DNA of 64,000 nt from assembly GCA_014163555.1 (NCBI GenBank), contig JACJGO010000025.1, positions 1 to 64,000 of the forward strand, read 5' to 3'. Positions 18,136-26,731 of this stretch are shown here, piece by piece; the stretch's first letter is position 1, and each line of letters begins with the position of its first letter. This stretch comes from Flavisolibacter longurius (lineage in GTDB: Bacteria > Bacteroidota > Bacteroidia > Chitinophagales > Chitinophagaceae). The notes under the pieces are model-generated. The model was not told the origin of the DNA. It saw nothing but the letters and a program-made list of their open reading frames with translations, and searched no databases. The position numbers and the translations under genes are program-made.

Positions 18136-19554
18136 TTATTGTTGCATCATCAGTTGATGCGAAAAGCGTTGCAAAGATACCTCATTACGGGGAGAAGAGA
18201 GGACTTGTAATCCAAAAGGAAGGTTAGAAGAGTGTTTAAAAACTGGTAAAGAAGAAGCGGGCACACCCGTTAAATTGGCAAAAACGGTAAAAATATCGCC
18301 CATGTACATGGCCAGTTTATCCTGATTTTTATCGCCGATTTTATATGCAACCGACGGTGCATTTGGGGCTATAATAAAATCGAACTGATTGAAAATCAAT
18401 TCTGTTTGTTGTCTGAGCAACTGCCGAACCTGCTGCGCTTTTTGGTAGTAAGCGTCATAGTAACCGGCACTCAAGACAAAGGTGCCAAGCATGATTCTTC
18501 GCTTGACCTCGCTTCCAAAGCCGTTTTTACGATTTTGTTGATAAAATTTGGCAAGTTCTTGATCTTCCTCATGCGAATTTTTACCATACCGGATACCATC
18601 GTAACGGGAAAGATTGCTGGAAGCCTCGGCTGTGGTAAGAATATAATAGGTAGGAACGATGTATTCAGTAAGGGAAAAAGATACCGGTTCCACCGTATGG
18701 CCTTCGGCTTTTAGCTGCTCCAGTTTATCCTTTATGGCCAATGAAATCTCCAAGTCAATGGAAGGGTGTTCTATCCATTCGGGGAAGTAAGCAATGCGGT
18801 ATTTATTTGTGTCACTGCTGGAAAGATCAATTTTTTCTGGAAATTGGTTAATAGCTGTGCTGTCGTAGTCATCTGGTCCTGCAATAACTTCCAAAACAAC
18901 AGAAGCATCGGCTACCGACTTTGCCAATACACCAATGACATCAAAGGAGGAAGCGTACGCGATCAGGCCATGGCGTGAAACCCGGCCGTAAGAAGGCTTA
19001 AAACCAACAATACCGCAGAAATCGGCTGGCAGGCGAACCGATCCACCTGTATCGCTGCCTAAAGCCGCCATGCACAAACCGGCACTGACAGCGGCTGCAC
19101 TTCCACCGGAGGAACCACCCGGTACATGCGCCGTGTTGATAGGATTATTCGTTGGACCGTAAAATGAGTTTTCGTTGGTAGAGCCCATGCCAAACTCGTC
19201 GCAATTCTGTCGGCCAATAATGATAACACCTTCGGCCAGTAAGCGTTCAACAGCCGTGGCGGAGTAAACAGAGGTAAAGTTTTGCAGAATGCCGGAAGCG
19301 GCTGAGATCTGGTGATCTTTATAGCAGATGTTATCCTTGATGCCGATGACTACACCATGTAATTTGCCTTTTTTCTCCGAACGGTCCAGTGCACGGGCAC
19401 GCTGAAGTGCTTCTTCAGCAAAAACTTCTACAAAGGCATTAAGGGAAGACTGTTCGTCGATGCGGGAAAGAAAGTGTCGTACCGCCTGCTCGCAGGTGGT
19501 ACGACCGCTATGTAAATCTGTCTGATATTGTTCAATGGAAGTAAACTGGAACAA
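18136..19554 (-). CDS. gatA: Asp/Glu-tRNA amidotransferase subunit A
   Basis: A 472-residue amidase that releases ammonia from glutamine for transamidation of Glu-tRNA(Gln) or Asp-tRNA(Asn). The Ser-cisSer-Lys triad is visible: Lys in VIGIKDNI, and the serines in the Gly/Ser-rich signature HVPGGSSGGSAAAVSAG with SDTGGSVRLPA. The start appears to be TTG at 19554; no upstream ATG is in frame. It is 29 bases after tatA. Subunits B and C are not in the window. Confidence 0.94.
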   Translation of the reverse strand: MFQFTSIEQYQTDLHSGRTTCEQAVRHFLSRIDEQSSLNAFVEVFAEEALQRARALDRSEKKGKLHGVVIGIKDNICYKDHQISAASGILQNFTSVYSATAVERLLAEGVIIIGRQNCDEFGMGSTNENSFYGPTNNPINTAHVPGGSSGGSAAAVSAGLCMAALGSDTGGSVRLPADFCGIVGFKPSYGRVSRHGLIAYASSFDVIGVLAKSVADASVVLEVIAGPDDYDSTAINQFPEKIDLSSSDTNKYRIAYFPEWIEHPSIDLEISLAIKDKLEQLKAEGHTVEPVSFSLTEYIVPTYYILTTAEASSNLSRYDGIRYGKNSHEEDQELAKFYQQNRKNGFGSEVKRRIMLGTFVLSAGYYDAYYQKAQQVRQLLRQQTELIFNQFDFIIAPNAPSVAYKIGDKNQDKLAMYMGDIFTVFANLTGVPASSLPVFKHSSNLPFGLQVLSSPRNEVSLQRFSHQLMMQQ

Positions 19555-19583
19555 ATCCCTGAAATCGGAAGGTGGGTGGAAGA

Positions 19584-19790
19584 TTACGCTTGCGTAGAAG
19601 AAGTGCTGGAGGTACGCTCTTTTTCAGTAGCGCCTTCTTCAATTTCCTTTTTCACGGTGTTTTTGGCATCGTTAAATTCACGAACGCCACGACCCAGACC
19701 ACGCATCAGCTCGGGAATTTTTTTACCACCAAACAGCAGCAGGATGATGATGGCGATAATCAGAATCTCATTGAAACCTAAAGGGCCCAT
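19584..19790 (-). CDS. tatA: twin-arginine translocase subunit TatA
   Basis: A 68-residue protein with the TatA/E hallmark: a short N-terminal membrane helix ([15 protein letters not shown]), the [20 protein letters not shown] amphipathic helix, and a charged tail. It forms the pore of the Tat protein-export system. It lies between rplS and gatA on the same strand, after the rplS terminator. Confidence 0.95.
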   Translation of the reverse strand: MGPLGFNEILIIAIIILLLFGGKKIPELMRGLGRGVREFNDAKNTVKKEIEEGATEKERTSSTSSTQA

Positions 19791-19877
19791 AATATGGATT
19801 TAATAAATGAATGAATTGAAAACAAAGGTATTCCAAAAATACGGTTACGAGGCGATCAAATTCTTCCTAAATAAAAA

Positions 19878-19903
19878 AAGCGTCCTGTTTGGGCAGGACG
19901 CTT
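19878..19903 (-). terminator. terminator of rplS
   Basis: AAGCGTCCTG and CAGGACGCTT form a 10-bp stem with a 6-nt loop; on the minus strand a run of seven T follows. It is 20 bases past the rplS stop. Confidence 0.9.
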
Positions 19904-19922
19904 GTCAATATAGTGAATAAGC

Positions 19923-20294
19923 TTAGGCTGTTTTTGTAGCCACGGCTCTTTTCTTTTCCTGGATACGGGCTGATTTACCGCTGCGTTCACGCTGGTAATA
20001 CAGCTTCGCACGGCGTACACGACCGGATTTGTTCAACACTACGCTTTCGATGTTGGGAGAGAAGAAAGGGAACAATCTTTCTACACCAATACCGTCAGAA
20101 ATTTTACGAACTGTGAAAGTAGCTGTTGCGCCTTCACCTTGTAATTTGATCACATCACCACGGAAGGACTGGATACGCTCTTTGTTTCCTTCAATGATAC
20201 GGTAGTTTACGGTAACGTTGTCACCGGCTTTGAACTTTGGTAAGCTCTTTTTATTGGTTAACTGTTCGTGTACAAATGCAACAGCGGGATTCAT
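19923..20294 (-). CDS. rplS: 50S ribosomal protein L19
   Basis: A 123-residue ribosomal protein at the 30S-50S interface. It begins MNPAVAFVHEQL and contains KFKAGDNVTVNYRIIEGNKERIQSF, the SDGIGVERLFPFFSPNIESV core and RRAKLYYQRERSGKSARI. The C-terminus has a short basic extension common in Bacteroidota. It has its own promoter (20313-20345) and terminator, so it is monocistronic here, not joined to trmD and rpsP. Confidence 0.97.
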   Translation of the reverse strand: MNPAVAFVHEQLTNKKSLPKFKAGDNVTVNYRIIEGNKERIQSFRGDVIKLQGEGATATFTVRKISDGIGVERLFPFFSPNIESVVLNKSGRVRRAKLYYQRERSGKSARIQEKKRAVATKTA

Positions 20295-20312
20295 GACTCA
20301 AAATTTAGGACG

Positions 20313-20345
20313 GCAAAGGTAGGAGTGTGGGGCGAATGTTCCAAA
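20313..20345 (-). promoter_or_regulatory. promoter of rplS
   Basis: On the minus strand a -33 TTTG (20342-20345) and a -7 TACCTTTGC (20313-20321) are separated by 20 bases, which matches the Bacteroidota sigma consensus. The left repeat arm of the four-helix-bundle cassette starts only six bases further upstream. Confidence 0.75.
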
Positions 20346-20402
20346 GTTTTTTTGAGCCGTGAGCCGCGAGCCGTGAGCTTTGAGCCTTTTTTAGCAATAC
20401 TT

Positions 20403-20756
20403 TCAGGTATTGAGCCTGCTTTTAAAGGCAATCAGCATTTTTTCCTCTTCATCCAGATCCTGCAGAAGCTGTGTTTGCAAATCGTTGTTGCCCAAACCAA
20501 CCTGCTGCGCAATTAAGAGCTGGGTTTCCAACTCAAAACAGGATCCAAGCGAAATCTCAACAAAACGGGCATAATCTTTATCGCTTGTTCTGCTGCTGCC
20601 TTCTGCAATGTTTGAAGGAATGGAAACGGCTGCTCTGGTTATTTGGGAGCTAAGCCCGAACTTTTCTTCTTTTGGTAGCGTGGCAGAAAACCGAAATGTG
20701 TTAACAGCAATAGCAAAGCCTTTTTGCCAAACTTTAAGCTGCTTAAAATTTTTCAT
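20403..20756 (-). CDS. four-helix-bundle protein (23S rRNA intervening-sequence type)
   Basis: A 117-residue small protein of the S23/IVP family. Family landmarks are KNFKQLKVWQKGF at the start, FGLSSQITRAAVSIPSNIAEGSSR in the centre, and GSCFELETQLLIAQQVG. Relatives are encoded inside intervening sequences of 23S rRNA genes or near diversity-generating retroelements (the Avd protein), and form pentameric bundles that bind nucleic acid. Here there is neither an rRNA gene nor a reverse transcriptase. Instead the gene lies between inverted heptamer arrays. ATG at 20756 fits the family start. Its function is unknown. Confidence 0.9.
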   Translation of the reverse strand: MKNFKQLKVWQKGFAIAVNTFRFSATLPKEEKFGLSSQITRAAVSIPSNIAEGSSRTSDKDYARFVEISLGSCFELETQLLIAQQVGLGNNDLQTQLLQDLDEEEKMLIAFKSRLNT

Positions 20757-20798
20757 TTTTCCTCTTAAACTAAAGCATATAACTACCATTTTAAAGAA

Positions 20799-20830
20799 AA
20801 AGCCAATGAACAAGGTTGCTCATTGGCTTT
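20799..20830. terminator. hairpin terminator inside the four-helix-bundle cassette
   Basis: AAAGCCAATGA and TCATTGGCTTT form an 11-bp stem with a 10-nt loop and A/T runs on both sides. On the minus strand it could end rny transcription. If so, the right repeat arm was inserted between the rny stop and its terminator. Confidence 0.75.
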
Positions 20831-20899
20831 TTATCTATTGTTTAAAAATGAACCTTTTGCTCACAGCTCAAGGCTCACAGCTATTAGCTCACAGCTTCC

Positions 20900-22465
20900 C
20901 TATCTCGCCACATTCACCGCCCGCTTCTCCCGGATCACCGTCACCTTGATCTGTCCCGGGTAGGTCATCTCGGTTTGGATCTTCTGGGCAATGTCAAAGG
21001 AAAGGCGTTCGCTTTCGTTATCGGTTACCTTATCGGCTTCCACAATCACCCGCAGCTCACGGCCGGCCTGGATAGCATAAGCTTTCTCCACACCGTTATA
21101 GGCTTGGGCCAGGTTCTCGAGGTCTTTGATACGCTGCAGGTACTGCTGCATAATCTCGCGGCGGGCTCCCGGACGGGCACCGGAAATAGCATCACAGGCT
21201 TGCACGATGGGAGAAATTACGTATTGCATTTCCATCTCGTCGTGGTGAGCACCGATGGCATTAACCACAGCCGGGTTCTCTCCATATTTTTCCGCCAGTT
21301 TCGCACCCAGCAGGGCGTGGCTCAATTCTGTTTCCTCATCGGGCACTTTACCAATGTCGTGCAGCAGACCGGCTCGTTTGGCAAGTTTGGGGTTCAGTCC
21401 CAGTTCGGAGGCCATTATACCACACAGGTTGGCTACCTCACGACTGTGCATCAATAGGTTTTGCCCGTAGGAAGAGCGGAAACGCATCTTACCCACCAGG
21501 CGAACCAGTTCTTTGTGCAAGCCATGAATACCCAGCTCTATCACGGTACGTTCACCAATTTCCATGATCTGCTCTTCCAGTTGGCGCTTGGTCTTTTCTA
21601 CCACTTCCTCAATACGGGCCGGGTGAATACGGCCGTCGGTAACCAGGCGCTGTAAGCTCAGGCGGGCAATCTCCCTGCGGAGCGGGTCGAAGCAAGAAAG
21701 AATTATGGCCTCCGGCGTATCATCTACGATCAGGTCCACACCGGTAGCCGCTTCAATGGCGCGGATGTTCCGGCCTTCGCGGCCAATGATCTGGCCTTTG
21801 ATCTCGTCGCTTTCGAGGTTGAACACCGTAATGGCGTTTTCAATGGCCTGTTCGGCGGCGGTACGCTGGATGGACTGGATAATGATTTTGCGGGCTTCTT
21901 TGTTGGCTTTTTGCTTGGCCTCGTCAATGATCTCCTGCTGCAGGCCAATGGCTTGCGAGTGGGCTTCCTGCTTCAGGCTTTCCACCAGTTGGGCCTTGGC
22001 TTCTTCGGCGGTGAGGTTAGCCAGTTTTTCCAGGCGGCGGGTGTGCTCTTCCTGGTGCTTTTCCAACTCGGCCTGTTTTACGCCAACCACTTCCAACTGG
22101 CGGTTCAGGTTTTCTTTGATGGTATTGTTCTCTTTGACCTGGCGCTCCAACTGCTCGGTCTTTTGGTTGATCGACTGCTCTTTTTGACGAAGACGGTTCT
22201 CGCTTTCGCCCAGTTTGCGGTTGCGTTCCAGCACCTCTTTGTCGTGTTCCGCTTTTAATTGAACAAACTTTTCTTTCGCCGCCAGCTCTTTTTCTTTCCG
22301 AACCGTTTCGGCTCTTAATTCGGCCTCTTTAATCAGGTTCTGTGCATGCAGCTCGGCTTCATCTACTTTCTTTTTCGTGTCTTTGGCAAAGATGAATTTA
22401 CCCGCTATAATGCCCACCAGCAGGGCCACAACGGAAATGATCAGGGTAACTATGCTGAGTTCCAT
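20900..22465 (-). CDS. rny: ribonuclease Y
   Basis: A 521-residue membrane-tethered endoribonuclease for mRNA decay. An N-terminal membrane helix ([23 protein letters not shown]) leads into a long coiled coil (about 30-200), a KH domain ([25 protein letters not shown]) and an HD domain with [20 protein letters not shown] and HHDEME. Length is typical. A TATCTTCGC promoter-like box (22530-22538, minus) precedes it. The stop touches the last word of a repeat arm. Confidence 0.96.
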   Translation of the reverse strand: MELSIVTLIISVVALLVGIIAGKFIFAKDTKKKVDEAELHAQNLIKEAELRAETVRKEKELAAKEKFVQLKAEHDKEVLERNRKLGESENRLRQKEQSINQKTEQLERQVKENNTIKENLNRQLEVVGVKQAELEKHQEEHTRRLEKLANLTAEEAKAQLVESLKQEAHSQAIGLQQEIIDEAKQKANKEARKIIIQSIQRTAAEQAIENAITVFNLESDEIKGQIIGREGRNIRAIEAATGVDLIVDDTPEAIILSCFDPLRREIARLSLQRLVTDGRIHPARIEEVVEKTKRQLEEQIMEIGERTVIELGIHGLHKELVRLVGKMRFRSSYGQNLLMHSREVANLCGIMASELGLNPKLAKRAGLLHDIGKVPDEETELSHALLGAKLAEKYGENPAVVNAIGAHHDEMEMQYVISPIVQACDAISGARPGARREIMQQYLQRIKDLENLAQAYNGVEKAYAIQAGRELRVIVEADKVTDNESERLSFDIAQKIQTEMTYPGQIKVTVIREKRAVNVAR

Positions 22466-22611
22466 TAATAGATTTTTTAAGTGTTTTATTTATGTACAAT
22501 CTTCTCATTCCGACAGATTTGTCAGGAGGGCGAAGATAGAAAAACGGAGTGGAATTTAAGCAAGGATGCTGAGGGTGGTAGAGGTGGAAATAAATTTGCA
22601 GGGATGAAGTG

Positions 22612-23124
22612 ATGAAAGAGCTGAATGTTGAACGACATCCTTTTACCGCTTTTATCCCGCAAAAAATCCGCTGCCTGATCCTGGGAAGCTTTCCGGGAAA
22701 GGAACAAACCAGGGGTGGACTGGATGATACCGCCTGGTTTTACGGTGCCCCGCTGAACCAGTTCTGGCGCATCCTGGCAAAAGCCTATGGGCGGGAACTA
22801 AAAACTAGAAGCGATAAGCAAACACTTTTTGAGGAGGCCGGCATTGGCATAACGGACATTTTTAAATCGGTGATAAGGTTAAGCGGAAGCAACCTGGATG
22901 AAAACCTCCAGATAGAAGAGCACAATTGGGACGTCATTGAAGCGATTCTAAAAAAGCACAAACCCCAGGTGCTTTGCACCAGCCGCTTTGTTGAGAAGGA
23001 ATTTAAAAAGCAGTTCCCGGCTTACCCGGTAGATGTACTGCCCTCGCCATCGCCGCGGTATTTTAAGCTGACGATTGATCAAAAGGCCGAGATCTATAAA
23101 CAAAAACTGCCGGCGGTAGATTAG
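22612..23124 (+). CDS. uracil-DNA glycosylase superfamily protein (DNA-deoxyinosine glycosylase type)
   Basis: A 170-residue DNA-repair enzyme. The N-terminal motif CLILGSFPGKEQ is the active-site segment of family 6 (hypoxanthine-DNA glycosylase) members, followed by WFYGAPLNQFWRIL and GIGITDIFKSVIR. The C-terminal VDVLPSPSPRYF corresponds to the minor-groove intercalation loop. ATG at 22612 is used; the GTG immediately before it is less likely. It lies alone on the plus strand between rny and zapA. Hypoxanthine specificity is inferred from the motif only. Confidence 0.85.
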   Translation: MKELNVERHPFTAFIPQKIRCLILGSFPGKEQTRGGLDDTAWFYGAPLNQFWRILAKAYGRELKTRSDKQTLFEEAGIGITDIFKSVIRLSGSNLDENLQIEEHNWDVIEAILKKHKPQVLCTSRFVEKEFKKQFPAYPVDVLPSPSPRYFKLTIDQKAEIYKQKLPAVD

Positions 23125-23142
23125 ACCAAACAGGCCTGAACG

Positions 23143-23433
23143 TTAAGGCTGAAGCGCCCCATCAATCATCTTTTCCAGCGTTTGCAGGCGGCTGCTTACA
23201 TTGTCCATGTTCACCTGGTTGGAGATGGCAGCATTCTGTTCAGTTGCAAACCACACCAGCACCATGGCAATATAATCCTGCATATCTTTTCCGGCAAAGG
23301 CAGTTTTGAATTCCACGATTTTGTCATTGATGGTCTTTGCCGTTTTCCGCACCACTTCCTCATCCTTGGGTTGGATGCGGATGCGATAGGTTCTGTCGCC
23401 AATAACGAGGTTGAGAGGAATGAGTTCATCCAT
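23143..23433 (-). CDS. zapA: cell division protein ZapA
   Basis: A 96-residue FtsZ-ring stabiliser. It shows the globular N-terminus LIPLNLVIGDRTYRIRIQPKDEEVVRKTAKTIN and a C-terminal helix for tetramerisation. ATG at 23433 was chosen; codons upstream (to 23463) are made of word-repeat sequence (23434-23513). It forms a minus-strand set with the coiled-coil protein and pheT, separated by that repeat, so the zapA leader is entirely repeat-derived. Confidence 0.88.
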   Translation of the reverse strand: MDELIPLNLVIGDRTYRIRIQPKDEEVVRKTAKTINDKIVEFKTAFAGKDMQDYIAMVLVWFATEQNAAISNQVNMDNVSSRLQTLEKMIDGALQP

Positions 23434-23513
23434 GGTAGTGAGTTGTGAGTGATGAGTGGTCAATTATGACGGAGTCGTTCTATACTCACCATTCACAACT
23501 CACCACTCATTGG
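23434..23513. repeat. inverted heptamer arrays forming the zapA leader
   Basis: Left words TAGTGAG, TTGTGAG, TGATGAG (23436-23456). Right arm 23484-23511, read in reverse, has CAATGAG, TGGTGAG, TTGTGAA, TGGTGAG. The loop is about 25 bases. The element fills the whole interval between the stop of the coiled-coil gene (23514) and the ATG of zapA. The core TGAG resembles the words of the four-helix-bundle cassette. Confidence 0.85.
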
Positions 23514-23798
23514 TTACTCGCTTAAATAGGCTATAGCCTTATCAATTTCTTTGATGTATTGGGCCAGCTTGCGTTCAAAAACCTTTTTGTCCGCTTCGGT
23601 CATTTCGCCGGCAGCCAGTTTTAAAATGGCTACCTGCTGCTGCAGTTCGTCCATCCTTTCCTTTGTAGCCGCTTCCGACTTCCGGGCCAGTGCCAAGTCT
23701 TCCTGCAGCTTCTTATTTTCCCGCTGCAGGCGGGCATGTTGTTGCAACAATTGCTGCAATTTTTCGGTGAGAGCGGTAAACTGCTGGTCAACGGTCAT
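23514..23798 (-). CDS. small coiled-coil protein between pheT and zapA
   Basis: A 94-residue all-helical protein with heptads for nearly its whole length (about residues 5-60, LTEKLQQLLQQHARLQRENKKLQEDL). A more globular end follows (MTEADKKVFERKLAQYIKEIDKAIAYLSE). It overlaps pheT by four bases (ATGA) and precedes zapA, so it may be a ZapB-like division partner. That is inference from position and coiled coil only; there is no sequence match I can claim. Confidence 0.75.
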   Translation of the reverse strand: MTVDQQFTALTEKLQQLLQQHARLQRENKKLQEDLALARKSEAATKERMDELQQQVAILKLAAGEMTEADKKVFERKLAQYIKEIDKAIAYLSE

Positions 23799-26215
23799 GC
23801 CTTGCGAATTTCAGCGCCAAGGGTTTTTTCAAGAGTGCTCATGATCTTGCCCATCCAGCTGTCAATTTCCTTGTCGGTGAGAGTTTTTTCCTCGTCGAGA
23901 AAGGTAAAGTTGACCGCCAGCGATTTTTTATCAGCCCCCAGCTTTTCACTTTCGAAAATATCAAACAGCCGCACGTCCTGCAATTGGCCGATACGCAGTT
24001 TTTTGATCTGTTCCGGGATCTCGCCATAGGCCATTGATTTGGGAACCACCATGGCCAAGTCTCTTTCTACAGCCGGGAATTTTGAAATTTCCCTGAACTG
24101 TACTTTGCGGCTAGCCACCTGCATCAGCTTATCCCAATAGAGGTCGGCGTAAATAATCGGTTGCTTGCTTTCGAATTTTTGCGCCAAGGCTTTTTTCACA
24201 ACACCCATCTCCGCGACTTTATTCCTGCCAATATACCCCACCAGCGAAGCGTCGAAATCCTTGCTTTCACCTTTTTCAAACGTGATGCCTTTGATGTTGA
24301 GGGCTGTCAACAACGCGGTAACAACGCCTTTAATAAAATAGATGTCGGTTGCCGGAACCTTACCCTTCCAGCCTGTTTCGGTAAGCTGGCCCGTTGCGTA
24401 GAGGCAAAGATGATTCGTCTCTTCGTAGCTGCCCACACCGCTGGTGCTGTAGGTTTTGCCGAACTCGAACAGGCGCAGGTTGCTGTTCTTGCGGTTCAGG
24501 TTAAAGCCAATTACTTCCAGTGCCGTTTGCAGCATGGAAGGCCGCAGCATGTTTAGTTCACTACTGAGATTATTCAACAACTTTACCGAATTGCTCAGTT
24601 CTTCTTCAGTGAAATAAGCTGCATTCGTAATAGAGTTCGTCAGGATTTCGGAAAAGCCGGCACCGGTCAGGATGCCCGAAACCTTTTCTTTCAGCCGTTC
24701 GCTTTTGTCATCTTCTTCAATCGAAGGGGTAATGGTAATGGCCGAAGGGATTTCGATATTGTCCAGCCCATCAATGCGCAGGATCTCTTCCACCACATCA
24801 GCCGGGATGCTTACATCGGGTTTGTGATGCGGCACTTGCAATACAATCGATTCATCATTATCGTTTACCACACTAAACTGCAGGCTTTCCAGAATGGTGC
24901 GAACCGTTTCGCGGGGATATTGTTTGCCACTGAGCTTGCGCAAATAAGCGTATGAAAAGGTTAGCTCTTTCTTTTCTACCGGTGATGGATAAACGTCAAT
25001 GAGATCAGAAGCAATGCTGCCACCGCCAATCTCTTTGATCAGCATGGCCGCACGTTTTAGTACATTCACCGTATTGGAAATGTCCACGCCTTTCTCAAAA
25101 CGGGTGGCTGCATCGGTACGCAATCCATGACGGAATGATGTTTTGCGAATAAATGTGGGGTTGAACCAGGCACTTTCCAGGAAGATGTTGGTGGTGCTAT
25201 CCGTAACACCGCTGTGCAGGCCACCAAACACACCGCCAATGCACATGGGTGAATCCGCATCGCAGATCATCAGGTCCTCGCTGCTCAACTTCCGCTCTTT
25301 TTCATCAAGGGTAGTGAAAGGTGTGCCTTCGGGCAGGGTTTTTACCAACACTTTTTTACCGCCGATCTGGTCATAGTCGAAGGCATGCAGCGGCTGGCCG
25401 GTTTCGTGCTGGATAAAATTGGTAATGTCAACAATATTATTGATTGGGCGAAGGCCGATGGCTTTCAGTCGCTCCTGCATCCACTTGGGAGAAGGGCCCA
25501 CTTTGACACCGCTGATGCATACACCGGAATACCTTTTGCAGGCATCGGTGTTTTCGATGGTAACAGTAATGTCGAGCCAAGGCTGGTCAACCGCAAAGGC
25601 CACCTCCGGAATCACCGGTTTGGCTTCGACTTTATCGTGGTGCGAAAGATAAGCACAAACATCACGGGCCACACCCCAATGGCTCATGGCATCCATGCGG
25701 TTGGGCGTCAGGCCAATTTCATAAATGTTATCACTAAAAGGTTTGAAATACTCCGCCGCAGTGGTGCCAACCGGTGCATCTTCGGGCAGCACCAGTATCC
25801 CGGCATGGGAGGTGCCCAGGCCAATTTCGTCTTCGGCGCAGATCATGCCATAACTTTCTACGCCGCGGATCTTGGCCACTTTCATCGTCAGCGGCTCGCC
25901 GGTGGTGGGGTATATGGTGGTGCCAACGGTGGCTACCACTACTTTTTGGCCGGTGGCCACATTGGGAGCGCCGCAAACCACCTGCAGCGGTTCGCCGCCA
26001 ACCGTCACTTTGGTCACCTTTAATTTATCGGCGTTGGGGTGCTGCTGCACGTCGAGCACTTCACCCAGCACCAGGCCTTGCAGCCCGCCTTTTACTTCTT
26101 CAAAAGCTTCCATTTTTTCTACTTCCAGTCCAATGGAAGTCAGGATATGGGAGAGCCGTTCGGGGTCAATACGCACAGGCAGGTATTCGCTTAGCCAATT
26201 ATAAGAAATGGTCAT
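23795..26215 (-). CDS. pheT: phenylalanyl-tRNA synthetase beta subunit
   Basis: An 806-residue subunit of the alpha2-beta2 synthetase charging tRNA(Phe). Visible parts are the N-terminal MTISYNWLSEYLP, a tRNA-binding OB domain (about 40-150, VCGAPNVATGQKVVVATVG), B3/4 editing domain, B5 region (KPDVSIPADVVEEILRIDGLDNI) and the C-terminal FDX-ACB anticodon-binding domain (ISKFPAVERDLAMVVP). The alpha subunit gene is not here, so pheS and pheT are unlinked, as in many Bacteroidota. The promoter has an unusual tandem array at the -33 position. Confidence 0.97.
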   Translation of the reverse strand: MTISYNWLSEYLPVRIDPERLSHILTSIGLEVEKMEAFEEVKGGLQGLVLGEVLDVQQHPNADKLKVTKVTVGGEPLQVVCGAPNVATGQKVVVATVGTTIYPTTGEPLTMKVAKIRGVESYGMICAEDEIGLGTSHAGILVLPEDAPVGTTAAEYFKPFSDNIYEIGLTPNRMDAMSHWGVARDVCAYLSHHDKVEAKPVIPEVAFAVDQPWLDITVTIENTDACKRYSGVCISGVKVGPSPKWMQERLKAIGLRPINNIVDITNFIQHETGQPLHAFDYDQIGGKKVLVKTLPEGTPFTTLDEKERKLSSEDLMICDADSPMCIGGVFGGLHSGVTDSTTNIFLESAWFNPTFIRKTSFRHGLRTDAATRFEKGVDISNTVNVLKRAAMLIKEIGGGSIASDLIDVYPSPVEKKELTFSYAYLRKLSGKQYPRETVRTILESLQFSVVNDNDESIVLQVPHHKPDVSIPADVVEEILRIDGLDNIEIPSAITITPSIEEDDKSERLKEKVSGILTGAGFSEILTNSITNAAYFTEEELSNSVKLLNNLSSELNMLRPSMLQTALEVIGFNLNRKNSNLRLFEFGKTYSTSGVGSYEETNHLCLYATGQLTETGWKGKVPATDIYFIKGVVTALLTALNIKGITFEKGESKDFDASLVGYIGRNKVAEMGVVKKALAQKFESKQPIIYADLYWDKLMQVASRKVQFREISKFPAVERDLAMVVPKSMAYGEIPEQIKKLRIGQLQDVRLFDIFESEKLGADKKSLAVNFTFLDEEKTLTDKEIDSWMGKIMSTLEKTLGAEIRKA

Positions 26216-26238
26216 TGATCGCTTTTATTTAAGAGTGG

Positions 26239-26247
26239 GCAAAGATA
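26239..26247 (-). promoter_or_regulatory. -7 box of the pheT promoter
   Basis: The minus strand reads TATCTTTGC, a perfect TAnnTTTGC, 24 bases before the pheT start. The expected -33 TTTG position falls inside the AGTTTGG tandem array that begins seven bases further upstream. Confidence 0.65.
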
Positions 26248-26253
26248 AAAGAC

Positions 26254-26311
26254 AGTTTGGAGTTTGGAGTTTGGAGTTTGGAGTTTGGAGTTTGGAGTTT
26301 GGAGTTTGGAG
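26254..26311. repeat. eight perfect tandem copies of AGTTTGG
   Basis: Eight exact 7-bp copies occupy 26254-26309, followed by AG. It is the only perfectly uniform array in the window and it has no inverted partner. It lies directly upstream of the pheT -7 box. Confidence 0.95.
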
Positions 26312-26348
26312 AAAACTCTTGAAGATAGAAATGGATGGTTCTGTATTT

Positions 26349-26412
26349 ACTCCGAAGGAGTGCTGTGTTTATAGAAAATAATAGTGAAGATGACAACGGT
26401 TCCGAAGGAGCC
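26349..26412. repeat. short CCGAAGG palindromes
   Basis: ACTCCGAAGGAGT (26349-26361) and GGTTCCGAAGGAGCC (26398-26412) are two small palindromes with the shared core TCCGAAGGAG, separated by about 36 A/T-rich bases. They resemble the palindromes at 36378-36392 and 36449-36465 and look like a remnant of a non-coding repeat element. Confidence 0.55.
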
Positions 26413-26429
26413 ACGTATTTCTGATGGAA

Positions 26430-26495
26430 CCATGGCGGCACAGGGGCACAGAGGATCGCTGTGTTCCCCAGTGATCTCCCTGTCTCTGTGGTTTA
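26430..26495. repeat. empty inverted repeat of the GxxExxY-cassette type
   Basis: GCACAGGGGCACAGAGGATC and, in reverse, CCACAGAGACAGGGAGATC form arms around a loop of about 20 bases. The words (CAGAGA, GGGAGA) are those of the 37-bp arms at 58557-58593 and 59002-59038. No gene is enclosed. A 63-codon open frame across it is a shadow of the repeat. Confidence 0.6.
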
Positions 26496-26731
26496 AAATG
26501 CTGAATAGAATTCCTGAACGCACAAGTGTGCGACGCAACAGAAGCCAATTAGGTATTCTGCAGCCGGCACCATAAAAAATTATCAACATTACCCCATTTT
26601 TCTATTTATCTCCTGAGAATCAACTGCTTTTTGGATATGCTGGCAGCTGAAAATGCCCGATATCCGTTACCGGGCTTAAACTGTTATCCTTTCCAAACGG
26701 CCAAATAAACCGCGGTCTTTTTCCGCACAAA

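Larger units (their letters stand above)
20351..20893. mobile_element. cassette: inverted heptamer arrays around a four-helix-bundle gene
   Basis: Left arm 20351-20385 is five 7-bp words TTTGAGC, CGTGAGC, CGCGAGC, CGTGAGC, TTTGAGC. Right arm 20859-20893, read in reverse, is five words TGTGAGC, TAATAGC, TGTGAGC, CTTGAGC, TGTGAGC. The core TGAGC is shared and the first two bases vary. Between the arms are one small gene (20403-20756) and a hairpin (20799-20830). The cassette fills the gap between the rplS promoter and the stop codon of rny. No target duplication or transposase is visible. Confidence 0.7.

Noticed and set aside
20403-20756. A diversity-generating retroelement, because of the Avd-like four-helix-bundle protein
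   Set aside because: No reverse transcriptase, template repeat or variable repeat is seen near it.
26384-26575. A 63-codon plus-strand gene
   Set aside because: It is built across an inverted repeat of the GxxExxY-cassette type and has no protein-like pattern.
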